Source of the DNA: Siphonodentalium dalli
Taxonomy: Eukaryota > Mollusca > Scaphopoda > Gadilida > Siphonodentaliidae
Reading direction: 5' to 3'
NCBI GenBank assembly: GCA_032622095.1
Contig: CP136062.1
Location: 162,436,875 to 162,500,874, forward strand
DNA: 64,000 bases
Below, piece by piece: positions 33,535 to 44,592 of the stretch. How positions within the stretch are numbered: the first letter of the stretch is position 1; each line of letters starts with the position of its first letter. The position numbers and the translations under genes are program-made. The notes under the pieces are model-generated. The model made no database searches and was not told where the DNA came from. It saw only the letters and a list, made by a program, of their open reading frames with translations.

Positions 33535-33914
33535 CTGAGATCCACCAATATGAGATTAAAACGGAGCCGATATTAACATATTGGACGGCTTGTGGTGACA
33601 TATTGGACAGCTTGCATCAACATATTATAGGATGCCGACACAATATGCCAGATAATGTACTGACATAATAATAGAGCTACTAATTGTAATTTCGGGGGGC
33701 AAACCCCAGGATGGTCGAATAGACAGAAAGGTCTATTCCTTCACCCTTCATGTTTTGCGTTTATTAAAGAAAAAAAGCTATTTTTGACATCAACTTTTCA
33801 TTTGTGTTTCTTCCTCTTTTTCCTTCGGTGCTGTTTTTCTCCGGAAAATGGAGAAGACGTGGCTTAATGTTGTCGTTCTTGTTTTCCTTTTTCTTCCTTC
33901 CATCATCGTGTGTG

Positions 33915-34430
33915 TTCTTGTGATTTTGCCATAGCTATTTCGAGACGTCTCCATTCCGCAGTTGTTTCTTCATCTTCGGCAGCCCCAGGCGGTGGTCGTT
34001 GCCATGGGGATGAAGACTCCGGTCCGATGTACGTCGGCTTCTTCGGGACGGTGTGGGCGTCCCCCACCGTCATGGTGGAGATTCCATCAATACCACATAG
34101 TCAGCGACATGGACATCCGGGATGGCGTCGGCGTCCCTGTCGCCTCTGGCTTCAATGTCGGCCGCAGGGACCTCCGGTGTGGCTCCGGGGTCCCTGTTTC
34201 CGCTGGTGGTAATTTCAGTGACGGCATTGACAGTGGGCAGGGGGGGGGGTCTTGTCCCAAGGCCAAGTGGAGGGGAGATGGGCGTCTCCCTGTTTCCACC
34301 TGGCCTTCCTGTCAGCGTCCCTGTGTCTTCGAGATGGCGGCTTCGATTTCTTCTTATTCTTGGTCCTTGTGGTGGTATAGTGAAGTTCCCATACTGGTGG
34401 ATTCCAGCTTGTCTCCCCAAGTGACGGCCG
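33915..34430 (-). pseudogene. GC-rich Pro/Arg-rich ORF with one frameshift, unknown origin
   Basis: The minus-strand frame from about 34420 to 34070 encodes a Pro/Gly/Arg-rich sequence ('GRPGGNRETPISPP', 'ADIEARGDRDADAIPDVHV'). After a one-frame change near 34070 it continues as 'VGDAHTVPKKPTYIGPESSS' and ends 'EWRRLEIAMAKSQEHTR' at a stop near 33915. GC content is far above the neighbourhood. It lies in the intron between the exons at 34513 and 33534. It could be the ORF of an unrecognised mobile element or an alternative exon. The frameshift may be real decay or a sequence error. Confidence 0.35.
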
Positions 34431-34512
34431 GTGTGTGTGTATAATATACATATATATATATATATATATAGACAAGGACAGACAACTTTCGGTTTCCGAT
34501 TCCCTAAATTCG

Positions 34513-34694
34513 TTGAATTCCTGACTCACTGAACCGATTATGGCCGCGTAAACGGCATTGTCGCTTGTTTTTCGTCTTCCAAAATTGAATGAAAACCTCC
34601 TTACACTGTTATATGTCAAATGCAGTGGAATGTCCAAAAATAACTTTTGTATACTTTGAAGAGAGAAAATTGCTTCAAGTCGAAGCATTAACAT
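34513..34694 (-). CDS. Unidentified host gene, candidate first exon
   Basis: The ORF begins ATG 34694 and is open through a donor GTGAGTCAGG at 34512. It ends in phase 0, which matches the phase-0 start of the exon at 33534. The N-terminus is hydrophobic/basic without acidic residues in the first stretch apart from one Glu ('MLMLRLEAIFSLQ') and continues 'SVRRFSFNFGRRKTSD', which would fit a mitochondrial presequence. The predicted product is about 125 residues. The open frame reads through the donor for another ~30 codons, so the splice is inferred. The Gypsy LTR starts only 159 bp upstream. Confidence 0.4.
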
Positions 34695-34852
34695 GCACTC
34701 TACACGAACTAATCAGCAGCAAATGTGACACTCTTTCTCATTGGTCGTTATTTAATATACATAATGTTTTTTCTGATCGCGTTTTCGTAAACAAAGCCAT
34801 GTGAATCGTGAACACGCGGTTGCGAGTGTGTGAGTGCTATTTTATATACAAA

Positions 34853-35971
34853 AGCAATATATGCCTTTATTACATGCTACATATGTATACTAACTAAGTT
34901 ATTAAACCTAACTCACTAATATACATTTTATAGCCGCATTGCAATCATTTCATTCCGCGTACTTGGTTCATTTCGTTCCATTCTGCGCTATTCCGTTCTA
35001 TGCACTTCCCGTTCCTAGTTCGATTCCTGTTCTGCATTTTGCTATTTCGTATTTCTATCTACGCCCAATACCTATTCCACTTGTCTATTCTCTATCTATT
35101 TTCTGTCTAGTTTAGCGCCCAGCTGAGACCAAACTGTTGGACACTATTGGATTTCAGCCAATCACAGGTAATGTTATTTGCCGCGCTTTGTCAGTTCAAT
35201 ATTTGCGTTCGAGGTGTCAACATCGCCGTCGTGTTACACACTCAGTGTTAGCGTACATTCTTCTATGCCTGAATAATGTAATAAGTATTAGAAATGAATA
35301 CTACGTTATGACATCTAACTTATGCTTTCCCAGTATGGTATGTGATATTTTGTTATATGTTTTACTCGTTAATATCATGTTTTCAATAATATTATTGTCT
35401 TCGTTTTTGGAAGTTCAGAATTTGTCACATTTGCATAAATATATTTGCCCAATAGTTTAGGGATGTCGAAATCGCACGCTGCGTTCATAAACTCCCTTTT
35501 ATACTAGCAATATAGGTTTTATTTCTAACTGTTCGTCATAGTTAGGATTGTGTCAAAATAGTTGTTTATATCGACAATAGGGAAGTTGTTTTATTGACAC
35601 AATCACATTTCACATATTTATTCATATCCATTCTGGATATGTAATTAGGCAGCAACTACAACCTATGTATTTGTTCGCCAGGGTCTCGTCACTCCCTCGT
35701 CACTTCGCTTCACTCATCTTCGTCTCATCTCTCGATTGATGTTGGATGTTGGATGTTGTGATGCTGTTGGCAAGCTACAGATGTGTGTGATGTCATCCAT
35801 GTTGTGATGCTTGTTGGATGTGTTCCGTTCGGTATTGCTTGAGTATTCAAATAAATGCATGAAGACTTTTAAGGTAGGCTTAGTGTTTTCATAGACCCTG
35901 CCAGATGTTAAGACTCAGGCCCATAAATGTATGATAGCGACATGGTTCACTAAAGACCCACCCCCTGTGCT
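34853..35971 (+). repeat. Gypsy 5' LTR
   Basis: 1,119 bp starting AGCAATATATGCC and ending CACCCCCTGTGCT, i.e. AGCA...TGCT inverted ends. Differs from the 3' LTR at a limited number of single-base and short-indel positions. Followed nine bases later by TGGCACCCACGTG, a candidate tRNA primer-binding site (it begins TGG). Confidence 0.95.
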
Positions 35972-38900
35972 CTAGCACAATGGCACCCACGTGTATAGCT
36001 TTAATCTCTGAGTATAGTGTGGAACTTTGAAATTGGTGTGAAAATTGGAACTTTGTGTAAATTTCGTGTTTCGTGTTTCAAAAAGTTGTGAAAAAATGAC
36101 GATCAGGATTTCTGGAGATATTCAGCGTTGGATTGGAAGAATCAATAAGATTTGAACAGTTTTATGCTAAAAAAAATGCATAAAAACATAAATTTTGTTG
36201 AAAATTTGATGAATGTTTTTGAAAATTTTAAATTTTCATGTTATTCTGTGAAATTTGTAAACACATTGTTTTGGTGTGGCTGTATTCCTTTAAAATTATA
36301 ATTATGTCTAAATTTTTGTATTGTCAGCTCTGTTTAGTCGTTTTTAGCGTTTGGGCAACGTCCATACATTAAATTCGATTTTGTGATCCGGATTTGGGTA
36401 AATTGAAACCCGGTAAAGTTGTGTTTTCCGGATTTTGGTAGTCCGTGGTTTCGTTTTTGTTTCGTCAACTGGGTCACATTTGTTTATTGGTCAGAACCGG
36501 AAGTAAAGTTTGTAAACAAAGTAGCACTTTACTTACTTTAGTAGCCTTTAAAGCTAATAGTTAGCTTTTGTTTAGGTGTAGTGAGGTATATAATATATCC
36601 GTCCAGCCAAACATTATGTATTGTATGCTGTCAAAGCTTTTCTTTGACTAAAATATTGTCAAAAGAGTGACTTTTGTTGATTGCAGTATTTATATTTGAC
36701 ATGTTGACACTAGCCCCATTATTGAATGCATAGGCCTGAATGTCAGCTTGTGAAATGCAAGGTAAATTTCATTGCAAATTATTGGAGATTTTCTGAAACC
36801 GAAGTGGTTGAGAATATTTTAAATTTCTTGACATTCGGGGTCACTTTTGTTGTGACGGTGTAATAAATACTTTTTGTCTCCAACATTATGCAATGTAATT
36901 CTGACTTTGCATTGATAAGTTAGTAGTTTTCAGACCCGGTGTTGGACAAATTGTCCCAACTAGTTCTGGTAATACAAGCAGGTATTGTCATCTTGGTTTG
37001 TTGATAGTCGTGACATGGTAAGTTGGTGTCGGAGTCTGCAGTCGTCGGAGTCTCACGTTAACGGTGAGTTAACCCTGACCCCCTCCCCACCCAGGCCACA
37101 CCCTCTTTCCCACTAAATTTTGTGTGTGAGCCAAGTACGCATCACGGTTGCTTTCATCTCATTTCATCAGATAGGTGAATGAGTTAATTCTTTGCAACAC
37201 TAATTAGGTGGAAGTTAACTTAACCAAACTAATGAGTAGCAGTTGTCGGCAAGAAACTTGTAAATTTTCAGCCAGTCCACACTTAGCATGCAAGCGGAGG
37301 TGAAATTTGTGTTCAAATTTTCAGACGATGGTGAATTTATTGTGTGACAATAGGTGATTGTAAAAATCTTTATTGATTTTCAGTGACGGTGAATTGTGAT
37401 TTGAGAATTTTGTAGTTGACTGTGGAGTATAAAGCTCGAAGATAGGTGATTTTTCAGAGCAAGTTCGGAAAATAATTTTTCGAATCAACTTTCAGTTGAC
37501 GGTGAACTTTAATGTTCATATGTGTTGTTGCGTCAACACGTGATTGATTATATTTCAGTTTTGTCGCCGGACGCCACAATTAACATGAAATTAGGTGACT
37601 TGTTGGTGACGTTGTGGAAAATTCATTTATTTTTCCATTGTTGAGTTGTAGTTTGCGATAGATCAGGTTAGATCTGACTTTGAAATTTTTTCAGTTGACG
37701 TCAGATTAGAGCTTCACGATATTGACTCAAGTTATACCGACTACGGTATTGAAAAATATATCGCGATATGACTAAATACCGTGGGAAATTTTTATTTGTC
37801 GAAATCTTCTGAATTATTTCGCATTTATGACGAACTCATTCGCATCCAACACAAACAAAGCAGAGCATCGGAGAGTCATAGAGTCAGCGCCAACACCGAC
37901 ATGGGAAAACTAATGGGTGTGTCGCTTACGTTCATAAATTCATAAATTGCCTGGGCATCGCATACGCTTACAATAAAATAAAATACTAATATTATTTAAA
38001 TTTCGTCTTAATTTATATGAACACAACAAACAAAAATAAAACATTAAACAATAATACTTATTACAAATTAAGTGAAGCCAGACAGGCGATGTTGTGTTAG
38101 CTTTCGGAAGAAGCGCTAATTTGTCTTTATCGTTATTTAATTTGTCCATATTGAAATTCTAGCTGAGACTATTGAATGCCTAACTCGGCCTACCATATAT
38201 ACATCATTGCGATTATATCGCCATCGGCGTATTTCGTTTCTCATACTAGCCAGGGTGTAAGTAAACCAATAATGGTGCAATGTGTCGACACCACGTGTAC
38301 AAACGTTAGCGCTTGTAAAATCTTCAATGAGCTGTGATCGGGAATGAATGCGCTGTGAGGACATTGGATTATGGCTTTGATGTACACGCAATGAAATTGT
38401 TTTATTACTTCCGACAACACACTCTGATGAGGCGCACGAACGAATGCGTTGACACTATTCAATTACTGATACAACCATTTGCAGTAAAACAAAAAACCGC
38501 CGGTAGCACTTGATCCAAAACATGTGTCTCTTTGTCTCCTTGATCTGCCTCTTTGTCTCCTTGCTTATTGGAAGACATTTCAACTAAGTTTCATACGTTT
38601 TTGGCAATTTTAAACAAAAAAAAAGACTAAATAATTGGAATATCGTCACCCACGATATACAGACTATCCATTCTTTCGAAACCGACTACACGATATCAAA
38701 TATTATATCGCGATATGACTATATACCGAAAAACCGTGAAGCTCTACGTCAGATAGCGAGCGGAAATAGGTGATTTGAATATTTAATCGCAGAATAATTT
38801 TGAATTTTTATGCGACTTGTAGGTATTCGCTTGGTAGTCAAATTGTAGGTGACTTACAGTGTTCTGAGTTACGGCAAACTTGAGAAATTTTTATTTTTCA

Positions 38901-39313
38901 GAATTTTTCTTACGTAGTTGGACTTGAGAATTTTTCTTGAATTAAATTTTTCTGCAGAATTTTTTTTTTCAGCAGGTTTAATTAAAAAGTGAATTTGGTT
39001 TTTCAGTGATTTCTGAATTGGTTTGCAGAAGATACTTATGTTTTTCTGTATAAATTTCAGCGCGTCGGTTTTTCAGATATTGAGTTTAGTTTATTTTCAT
39101 TTGACGTTTTAAGCGGTCAACAAGGTTCTTTACTTTGACCTTTACACTTAGTGATTTTTTCCCCGAATTCTCTTGTAGGTTTCGACTTGAATTTTTTTTA
39201 TTCCAGTTAAAGCGACACTTGTTTCCCCACCGAGATATTTCTTAGAATCTGTACGTCGATCGTGGTTGAAATACTTTCAAATTTTTTTCTAGATATTTCC
39301 GAGTTAGCGAAAG
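35972..39313 (+). other. Gypsy leader region
   Basis: No ORF of consequence over ~2.3 kb (excluding the hAT insertion). From about 37040 to 39080 it contains a recurring motif of the type TTTTCAGTTGACGGTGAA at 37319, 37377, 37493 and, interrupted, 37690, plus shorter TTTCAG elements. See findings. Confidence 0.7.
37706..38745. mobile_element. Non-autonomous hAT-like element in the Gypsy leader
   Basis: The 8-bp sequence ACGTCAGA is present on both sides (37698-37705 and 38746-38753). The ends TTAGAGCTTCACG and CGTGAAGCTCT are inverted. Subterminal TATATCGCGATATGACT motifs occur near both ends. 1,040 bp. Internal ORFs (73-84 codons) do not show the hAT catalytic or dimerisation motifs. Confidence 0.75.
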
Positions 39314-39660
39314 ATGGCGTCACATATTTCAAAGGAAGTTATGTTGGAAGAGCTGAGAGCTGAGATTATGGAATTGACAGTTCAGATAGAGGAGTTGAAG
39401 AGAAATAGTGCAAATAATTATGATAATAATTACAGCAATAATAATTATTACAGCAATTATAACAGTGGTTATAAATCTTATTCCAGATGGCGTTAGCAGA
39501 GATATCGGAATAGGAATCGGAGAAGGCAGTACACGGAGAGAAGCGATAATGTTCATTATTTTCAGAATGAGTCAAATAACGTTTCAGATGAGAGAAATGA
39601 TTATAGTAATCCCACAAATGACAGATTATGGTAGATACACCGGCTGTTGGAAATGTGGTG
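39314..39660 (+). pseudogene. Gypsy gag, short and disrupted
   Basis: ATG at 39314 opens a 60-codon frame with a heptad-like start ('MLEELRAEIMELTVQIEELK') and then an Asn/Tyr-rich stretch ('NNYDNNYSNNNYYSNYN'). A stop and frame changes follow. A basic segment leads to the first half of a CCHC zinc knuckle at 39644-39660. The knuckle is cut by the piggyBac-like insertion; its second half resumes at 41262. Excluding that insertion, start to knuckle is only ~120 codons, far shorter than a usual gag, and no capsid (CA) region is visible. Either it was deleted or this lineage has an unusual gag. Confidence 0.65.
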
Positions 39661-39666
39661 ATTTAA

Positions 39667-41257
39667 CACGTTGAGTGCCGGAAATCAATTATTAATCTCG
39701 CCAGTTTGCCAAATCGTGGCAAGATAGATACCCTTAGTAAACCATAATTTGGCTTCAATGAAGTAAAAATTGGATGACGTCGCGACTTTAGATGACAGAA
39801 ACGGCGATTGATAGTACTACGAGATAACTCGTAGCCGGCACTGGCGGAAGGAATTTGGGTATTCCCACCACCAGTGCCAACTACGAGTTATCTCGTAGAC
39901 ACAATTGGACACGTTTGAGCAACAAATATGAAGTAGAATGTAACCCCAAACAAGTTATTTTGGTGGTAAGCATATGTATTGAGGTGTGGGAGTCCTTGTG
40001 GTGGTTATAGCTCGTTATATAGTTAAATTGTGGCTGATGCACGGCGGAGCAAATTACTTATATATATGAGCATGCATGGCTACAAACAGCGAATCCGAAG
40101 TGGAATCGGGTGAACTTGTTTCCTGTGAGGATGAGTTTATTTCGTCCATGCAGTAATGACTACGAGCATGCATCTTTACAAGCATGCATCTTCTGTTGTT
40201 TCGGGTATTGTAAGTTATCTCCCATTTAGCCTGATTTAGGCCTATGCTATAGGGTTCCAAAGTACAACCCAAAATAATAGTGTTGGAAGAATTGTCAGCA
40301 CAAAATTAAAACAACCATGCAGCAGTAGCCAAATAGATCCCTGCTCATTCAGGAGTGTGCTACATTTAACTATTCCATATAATCCATCCGTCTGGAAGTA
40401 AGTCACCCTTTACTGTAAACCTCTATGCTACACAAAACCATTTATCCGTACCTATGTAAGTAGAACAGTTCGGTGAACTGCATGGCGTCTAAAGTACGGT
40501 AATTGCTACGCTTTCCATTGTCCAACACGTTCGGAAGTGGGTAAAATGTAGTTTTGGGGAATAATTGTTCCGCTTTACTTGTATTATAAATAATAAAATA
40601 CCTAGCCCCCAAATGGAGCCACACAGTGTATACAAAAACAACTGCTGTGTTCCCTAATAATGAGATAATGGTAGCATCAACGCGCATATAACGTCATGGA
40701 TTATCCGCTTATCTTGTGTTGGATGCGTCCACTCGCACATGAGTGAGAGGGAACATATTTGGCAGTGTGACGTGTGTGGGTGGTTGTGCGAAGTTTCAAT
40801 GTGTTGAAACACAACGATGTAACCATTCCTCGAATCTGCCTTCGCATGTTTGTACATTGTGAATATCCACCCCCTGACGTTGTTTGCATTCGTGAACATT
40901 GTCAGTCTATTGAATACCAAAACCCCAGTCGAATTGCCCACACATGACTGCCTCTGGTGGTCACGCAGTGAGACAGTGTCAGCTGTATTCACTGTAGCTA
41001 GCTCACAACTGGACCATTTTGAGTAGAATATATGTGCTGATGGTGCCCACTTCAGTTGAACGATGTAAGGGGAGCCACACTATTTATTTGATAAAATCAC
41101 TGTTCTGATGTCCCGAGGCGGGTTTTCGTGGTGTATCGACCTATTCCACGGCTTCCGTTTGTCAGTTAGACGACATGGAAACCACGACGAGATAACTCGT
41201 AGTGGCAACCTGCGAAGGTTGCGAACTACGAGATAACTCGTAGTGGCACTCAACGTG
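39667..41257. mobile_element. Non-autonomous piggyBac-like element in gag
   Basis: TTAA lies at both borders (39663-39666, 41258-41261). Inverted termini CACGTTGAGTGCC and GGCACTCAACGTG. Subterminal near-palindromes CTACGAGATAACTCGTAG recur at about 39818, 39882, 41188 and 41228, with CCGGCACTGG-like motifs. TTAA target and short TIRs are the piggyBac signature. No DDD transposase could be read in the 1,591 bp; the 112-codon minus ORF has no recognisable domain. Confidence 0.8.
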
Positions 41258-41261
41258 TTAA

Positions 41262-43117
41262 CGCATAAAGCGTTTGGTTGTAAGAAAGGTGGATACTATC
41301 GCTACTATGATAGAGATAAATTTTTTCGTCCACAGGATAGATCCCAGAAACTTACTAACAAATCACAATTTGTTAATTATTCCAGTAAGGAACATTGTAT
41401 AAATGGAAATGCTACGGAGTCAGATATTATTGTTTCGGTTACAATACTAAGGCACTTGTTGATACAGGATCGACTTGCTCCACAATTTGTGAGCAATTTT
41501 ACAGCACTTTCTTGAAACATATTCCTTTGCAGCCCTTGTCCGTTATACTTAATATAGTGTGCTGATGGCAACAAACTCCCTTATCTTGGATATATTAAGT
41601 GTCCTATTACAATTCCTTCCTTAGGACAAGATTCTGGCAAAGAGTTCATTTTTCTTGTAGTGCCAAACTGTTCTTATAACATGTTAGTGCCAGTTTTGCT
41701 AGGAACTAATATTCTTTCAGAACTCATGCAGTTGTGCAAAGATGCAAATGGTAACAGGTTTTTACAGAATGCAAACTTGTCATCATCTTGGTTCATGGCA
41801 TTCAGATGCATGATTTCTAGGGAGAAAGAACTTGCTAAACACAACTTTGTTCTAGGTCATGTAAAGTCTGCTGAGAATACTCAAGTTATTCTCCATCCTA
41901 ATACTAAGAAAGTTGTTACTGGTTTTATTGATCACAAGATTCCTTACCAACCCACATGTGCTATTTTGCAGCCTCCCCCAGACGACGAGCGGTTCAACTT
42001 TTTAGAGATAGGTCCATGTATTGTGAAATATGATTTCAAGAGCACTGATACTGTTGATGTTCACTTGTCAAATATTTCTTCTGGGACTATCAGTATAGCA
42101 CCTAACTCTGTTATTTGTCAGGTACAGCCAGTCTCTGTTGAGCAAGATATTGAAACCTCACCAGGTTCAGAGATTACCTCTTCATTTCTTGATAAAATTA
42201 CTATTGATGTTTCTTCTCTTGATGATGTAAAGGATATATCTGTTGCATTGAATCTCATCAAAGAGTTTTCAGATGTTTTTGCACAGCATGATCTTGACTT
42301 AGGTTTTTACAGTGCAGTTAAGCATAGGATCGACATGTATGATTCTACGCCTTTCAAGGATCGTCCGAGACGTATACCTCCAAGCATGATTGATGAAGTG
42401 AGAAATCATCTTCACCAGTTGTTAGCTGCCGACATTATACGCCGATCTCACAGTCCATATTCTTCTAATGTTGTTTTAGTTAGGAAGAAGGGTTCAAATG
42501 ACCTTCGCATGTGTACAGAGTTTAGAATTTTAAATAAGCGCACTATTCCAGATAATTATGCACTCCCTAGGCCTGAAGACCTTTTTGATTACTTAGCAGG
42601 TGCCAAGTACTACTCAGTTCTCGACCTCAAATCTGGTTTTCATCAATTGGAGATTGCAGAGGAGCACAAGGAGAGAACAGCTTTTACTGTTGGAGGTCTA
42701 GGATTCTATGAATATAATAGATTAGCATTTGGTTTGAACAATAGTCCTTCTAGCTTTCAGAGAATGATGGAAGACTGCCTCGATGGTCTTAACAGGAATA
42801 TATCTAATATTTATGTTGATGACGTCATTGTATGGTCAAAATCTGTTCCGGAGATGTTGGAGCGACTTAGACTTGTTTTTGACAGGCTCAGAGAATGCGG
42901 TTTGAAACTGGCCACAGCAAAGTGTAAATTGTTCATGCGCCATGTCTCATATGTAGGCCATGTAGTTTCAGAGAAGGGTATCGAGACAGATCCTGCGAAA
43001 GTTGACAAAATTGTCAACTGGCCAGTTCCCAAGAACCCTGATCAACTGCGATCATTTCTTGGCTTTGCAGGTTATTATAGAAATATTGTTCTAATTTTTC
43101 CAGGATTGCTAAGCCCT
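41262..43117 (+). pseudogene. Gypsy pol: protease and reverse transcriptase
   Basis: After the knuckle remainder comes retropepsin, with the active-site box 'LVDTGSTCS' (Asp-Thr-Gly at 41461-41469). Frames change between 41500 and 41660, then 'VLLGTNIL' closes the protease. The long frame 41660-43120 holds the RT: 'DRPRRIPPSMIDEVRNHLHQ', 'LVRKKGSNDLRMCTEFRILN', 'YYSVLDLKSGFHQLEI', and the catalytic 'IYVDDVIVWSK' with Tyr-Val-Asp-Asp at 42812-42823, then 'VSYVGHVVSEKGIETDPAKV' and 'LRSFLGFAGYYRNIV'. A frameshift at about 43100 ends it. The protease cleaves the polyprotein; RT copies the RNA genome in the particle. The RT catalytic residues look intact. Confidence 0.9.
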
Positions 43118-43690
43118 TGACAGTTTTACTTCCCCTACAAATACAAAGAAGCCAAAGAACAATGTTAAATCCTCTTTTACAGGGAAATGGAAATGGGAGC
43201 ATGAGCAGCATTCTGCTTTTGATACATTGAAATATCGTCTTTCTAATCCCCCAATTTTAGGTTACCCCGATTACAGCAGGCTCTTTGAAGTCCATATTGA
43301 TGCGTCCCGTCATGGTTTAGGTTGTGTCCTTTACCAAGAGGAGGATGGCGTAAAGAGAGTTATTGCATATGGCAGTCGAGGAACCACAGAGGCAGAAAAG
43401 AATTACCCGGCACATAAGTTAGAATTTTTAGCTTTAAAGTGGGCAGTTACAAAGAAGTTTTATGACTTTCTATATGGTAATTATTTTGTAGTGTATACTG
43501 ATCACAATCCTTTAACATGTTTTAACTTCAGCCAAATTAGATGCCACTGGACAGAGATGGTTATCAGCCTTAGGTTCTTTTAAATTTGTTATTGTTTACA
43601 GACCCGGTAAATCTAATACCGATGCAGATGCCTTATCCAGGTTGGATACACCTTCTTCAGATATGATTACAAATGATTCAGTTCAAGTTA
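43118..43690 (+). pseudogene. Gypsy pol: RNase H domain, frameshifted
   Basis: The 43227-43583 frame contains 'LFEVHIDASRHGLGCVLYQ' with the first catalytic Asp. It continues with 'RGTTEAEKNYPAHKLEFLAL' with the conserved Glu, and 'YFVVYTDHNPLT' with the third acidic residue. Two frame changes, one before 43190 and one near 43520, separate it from RT and from the tail 'FVIVYRPGKSNTDADALSRL', the usual RNase H end. It removes the RNA template during cDNA synthesis. Confidence 0.85.
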
Positions 43691-43899
43691 TTTGTAATTC
43701 ATTACAGGTTCAGCAACCTTTTGTTGAAGTTTATTTTGCAGCACTGATGTTTTAAATTCTGTTCAAGATGATGTAGGTCATGATCTTGATGAAATGAATA
43801 ATAAGGATTGGAGAAGATTGCAGGAAAGAAATGATGTATTGTATGTATGGTAGTCAACCGTGAGAAGAAATAGTTGCCCAAAGAGAAAGTCCCTCCCCT

Positions 43900-44592
43900 T
43901 CTAAGCTTCATTCAGCATTTTAAAGACATGTATCTAAGTTCAGGTTGCAGCACGGAGTTCTTTATAGAGAGTCAACTTTTAATGGTAAAACCACCACTCA
44001 GCTTGTTTTACCACATTCACAGATTACTTTTGTTCTTAAATCATTACATAATGATATAGGACATCCAGGTCGTGACAGAACAGTTTCACTTGTGAAAGAA
44101 AGGTTTTATTTTCCAGGTATCGACAGTGCTGTCGATGATTGGATAAAACCTTGTCATAGATGTTTACGAGTGAAAAGTAATCCGAATTTCAGAGCCCCTT
44201 TAGTATCCATTACTACTTCTCAACCTCTTGAACTTGTTTGTATTGATTTTCTTACTCTTGATTGTTCTAAAGGTGGTTACCAATATGTTCTTGTAATGAC
44301 AGATCATTTTACTAAATATGCACAGGCTTATCCTACAAGGAACATGACTACAAAGACTACTGCTGATGTATTGTTTAACAATTTCTTTATTCATTATGGT
44401 TATCCTCAACTTATTCATAGTGATCGAGGTGCTAATTTTGAATCTCAACTTATTTCTGAACTTTGTCAGCTTTGCAGCATCAATAAGTCCCGAAGTACTC
44501 CTTATCATCCGATGGGGAATGGCGTTACAGGGCGATTTAATCGCACACTTATTAGTATGTTAGGTACTCTAAATCCTGAAAATATCATATAG
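43900..44592 (+). pseudogene. Gypsy integrase core with Glu-to-Gly at the DDE triad
   Basis: An N-terminal HHCC zinc finger ('HNDIGH', 'CHRC') is followed by the catalytic core. The first Asp is at 44245-44247 ('CIDFLTL') and the second at 44422-44424 ('HSDRGANF'). The codon 36 residues further on, where D-X35-E requires glutamate, is GGG (44530-44532, Gly, context 'GNGVTGRFNRTL'). Close relatives have Glu-Arg-Phe-Asn here; GAG to GGG is a single transition. Spacing D-58-D-35-x fits Gypsy integrases. The enzyme would be expected to lack strand-transfer activity. A frame break follows at 44592. Confidence 0.9.

Noticed and set aside
35010-35035. GTTCGATTCC as a tRNA T-arm
   Set aside because: It occurs in both Gypsy LTRs without acceptor stem, D-arm or anticodon arm. 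No tRNA gene is called.
40654-40992. 112-codon minus ORF as a piggyBac transposase remnant
   Set aside because: Position inside the TTAA element is suggestive, but none of the expected Asp-containing or Cys-rich motifs could be seen.
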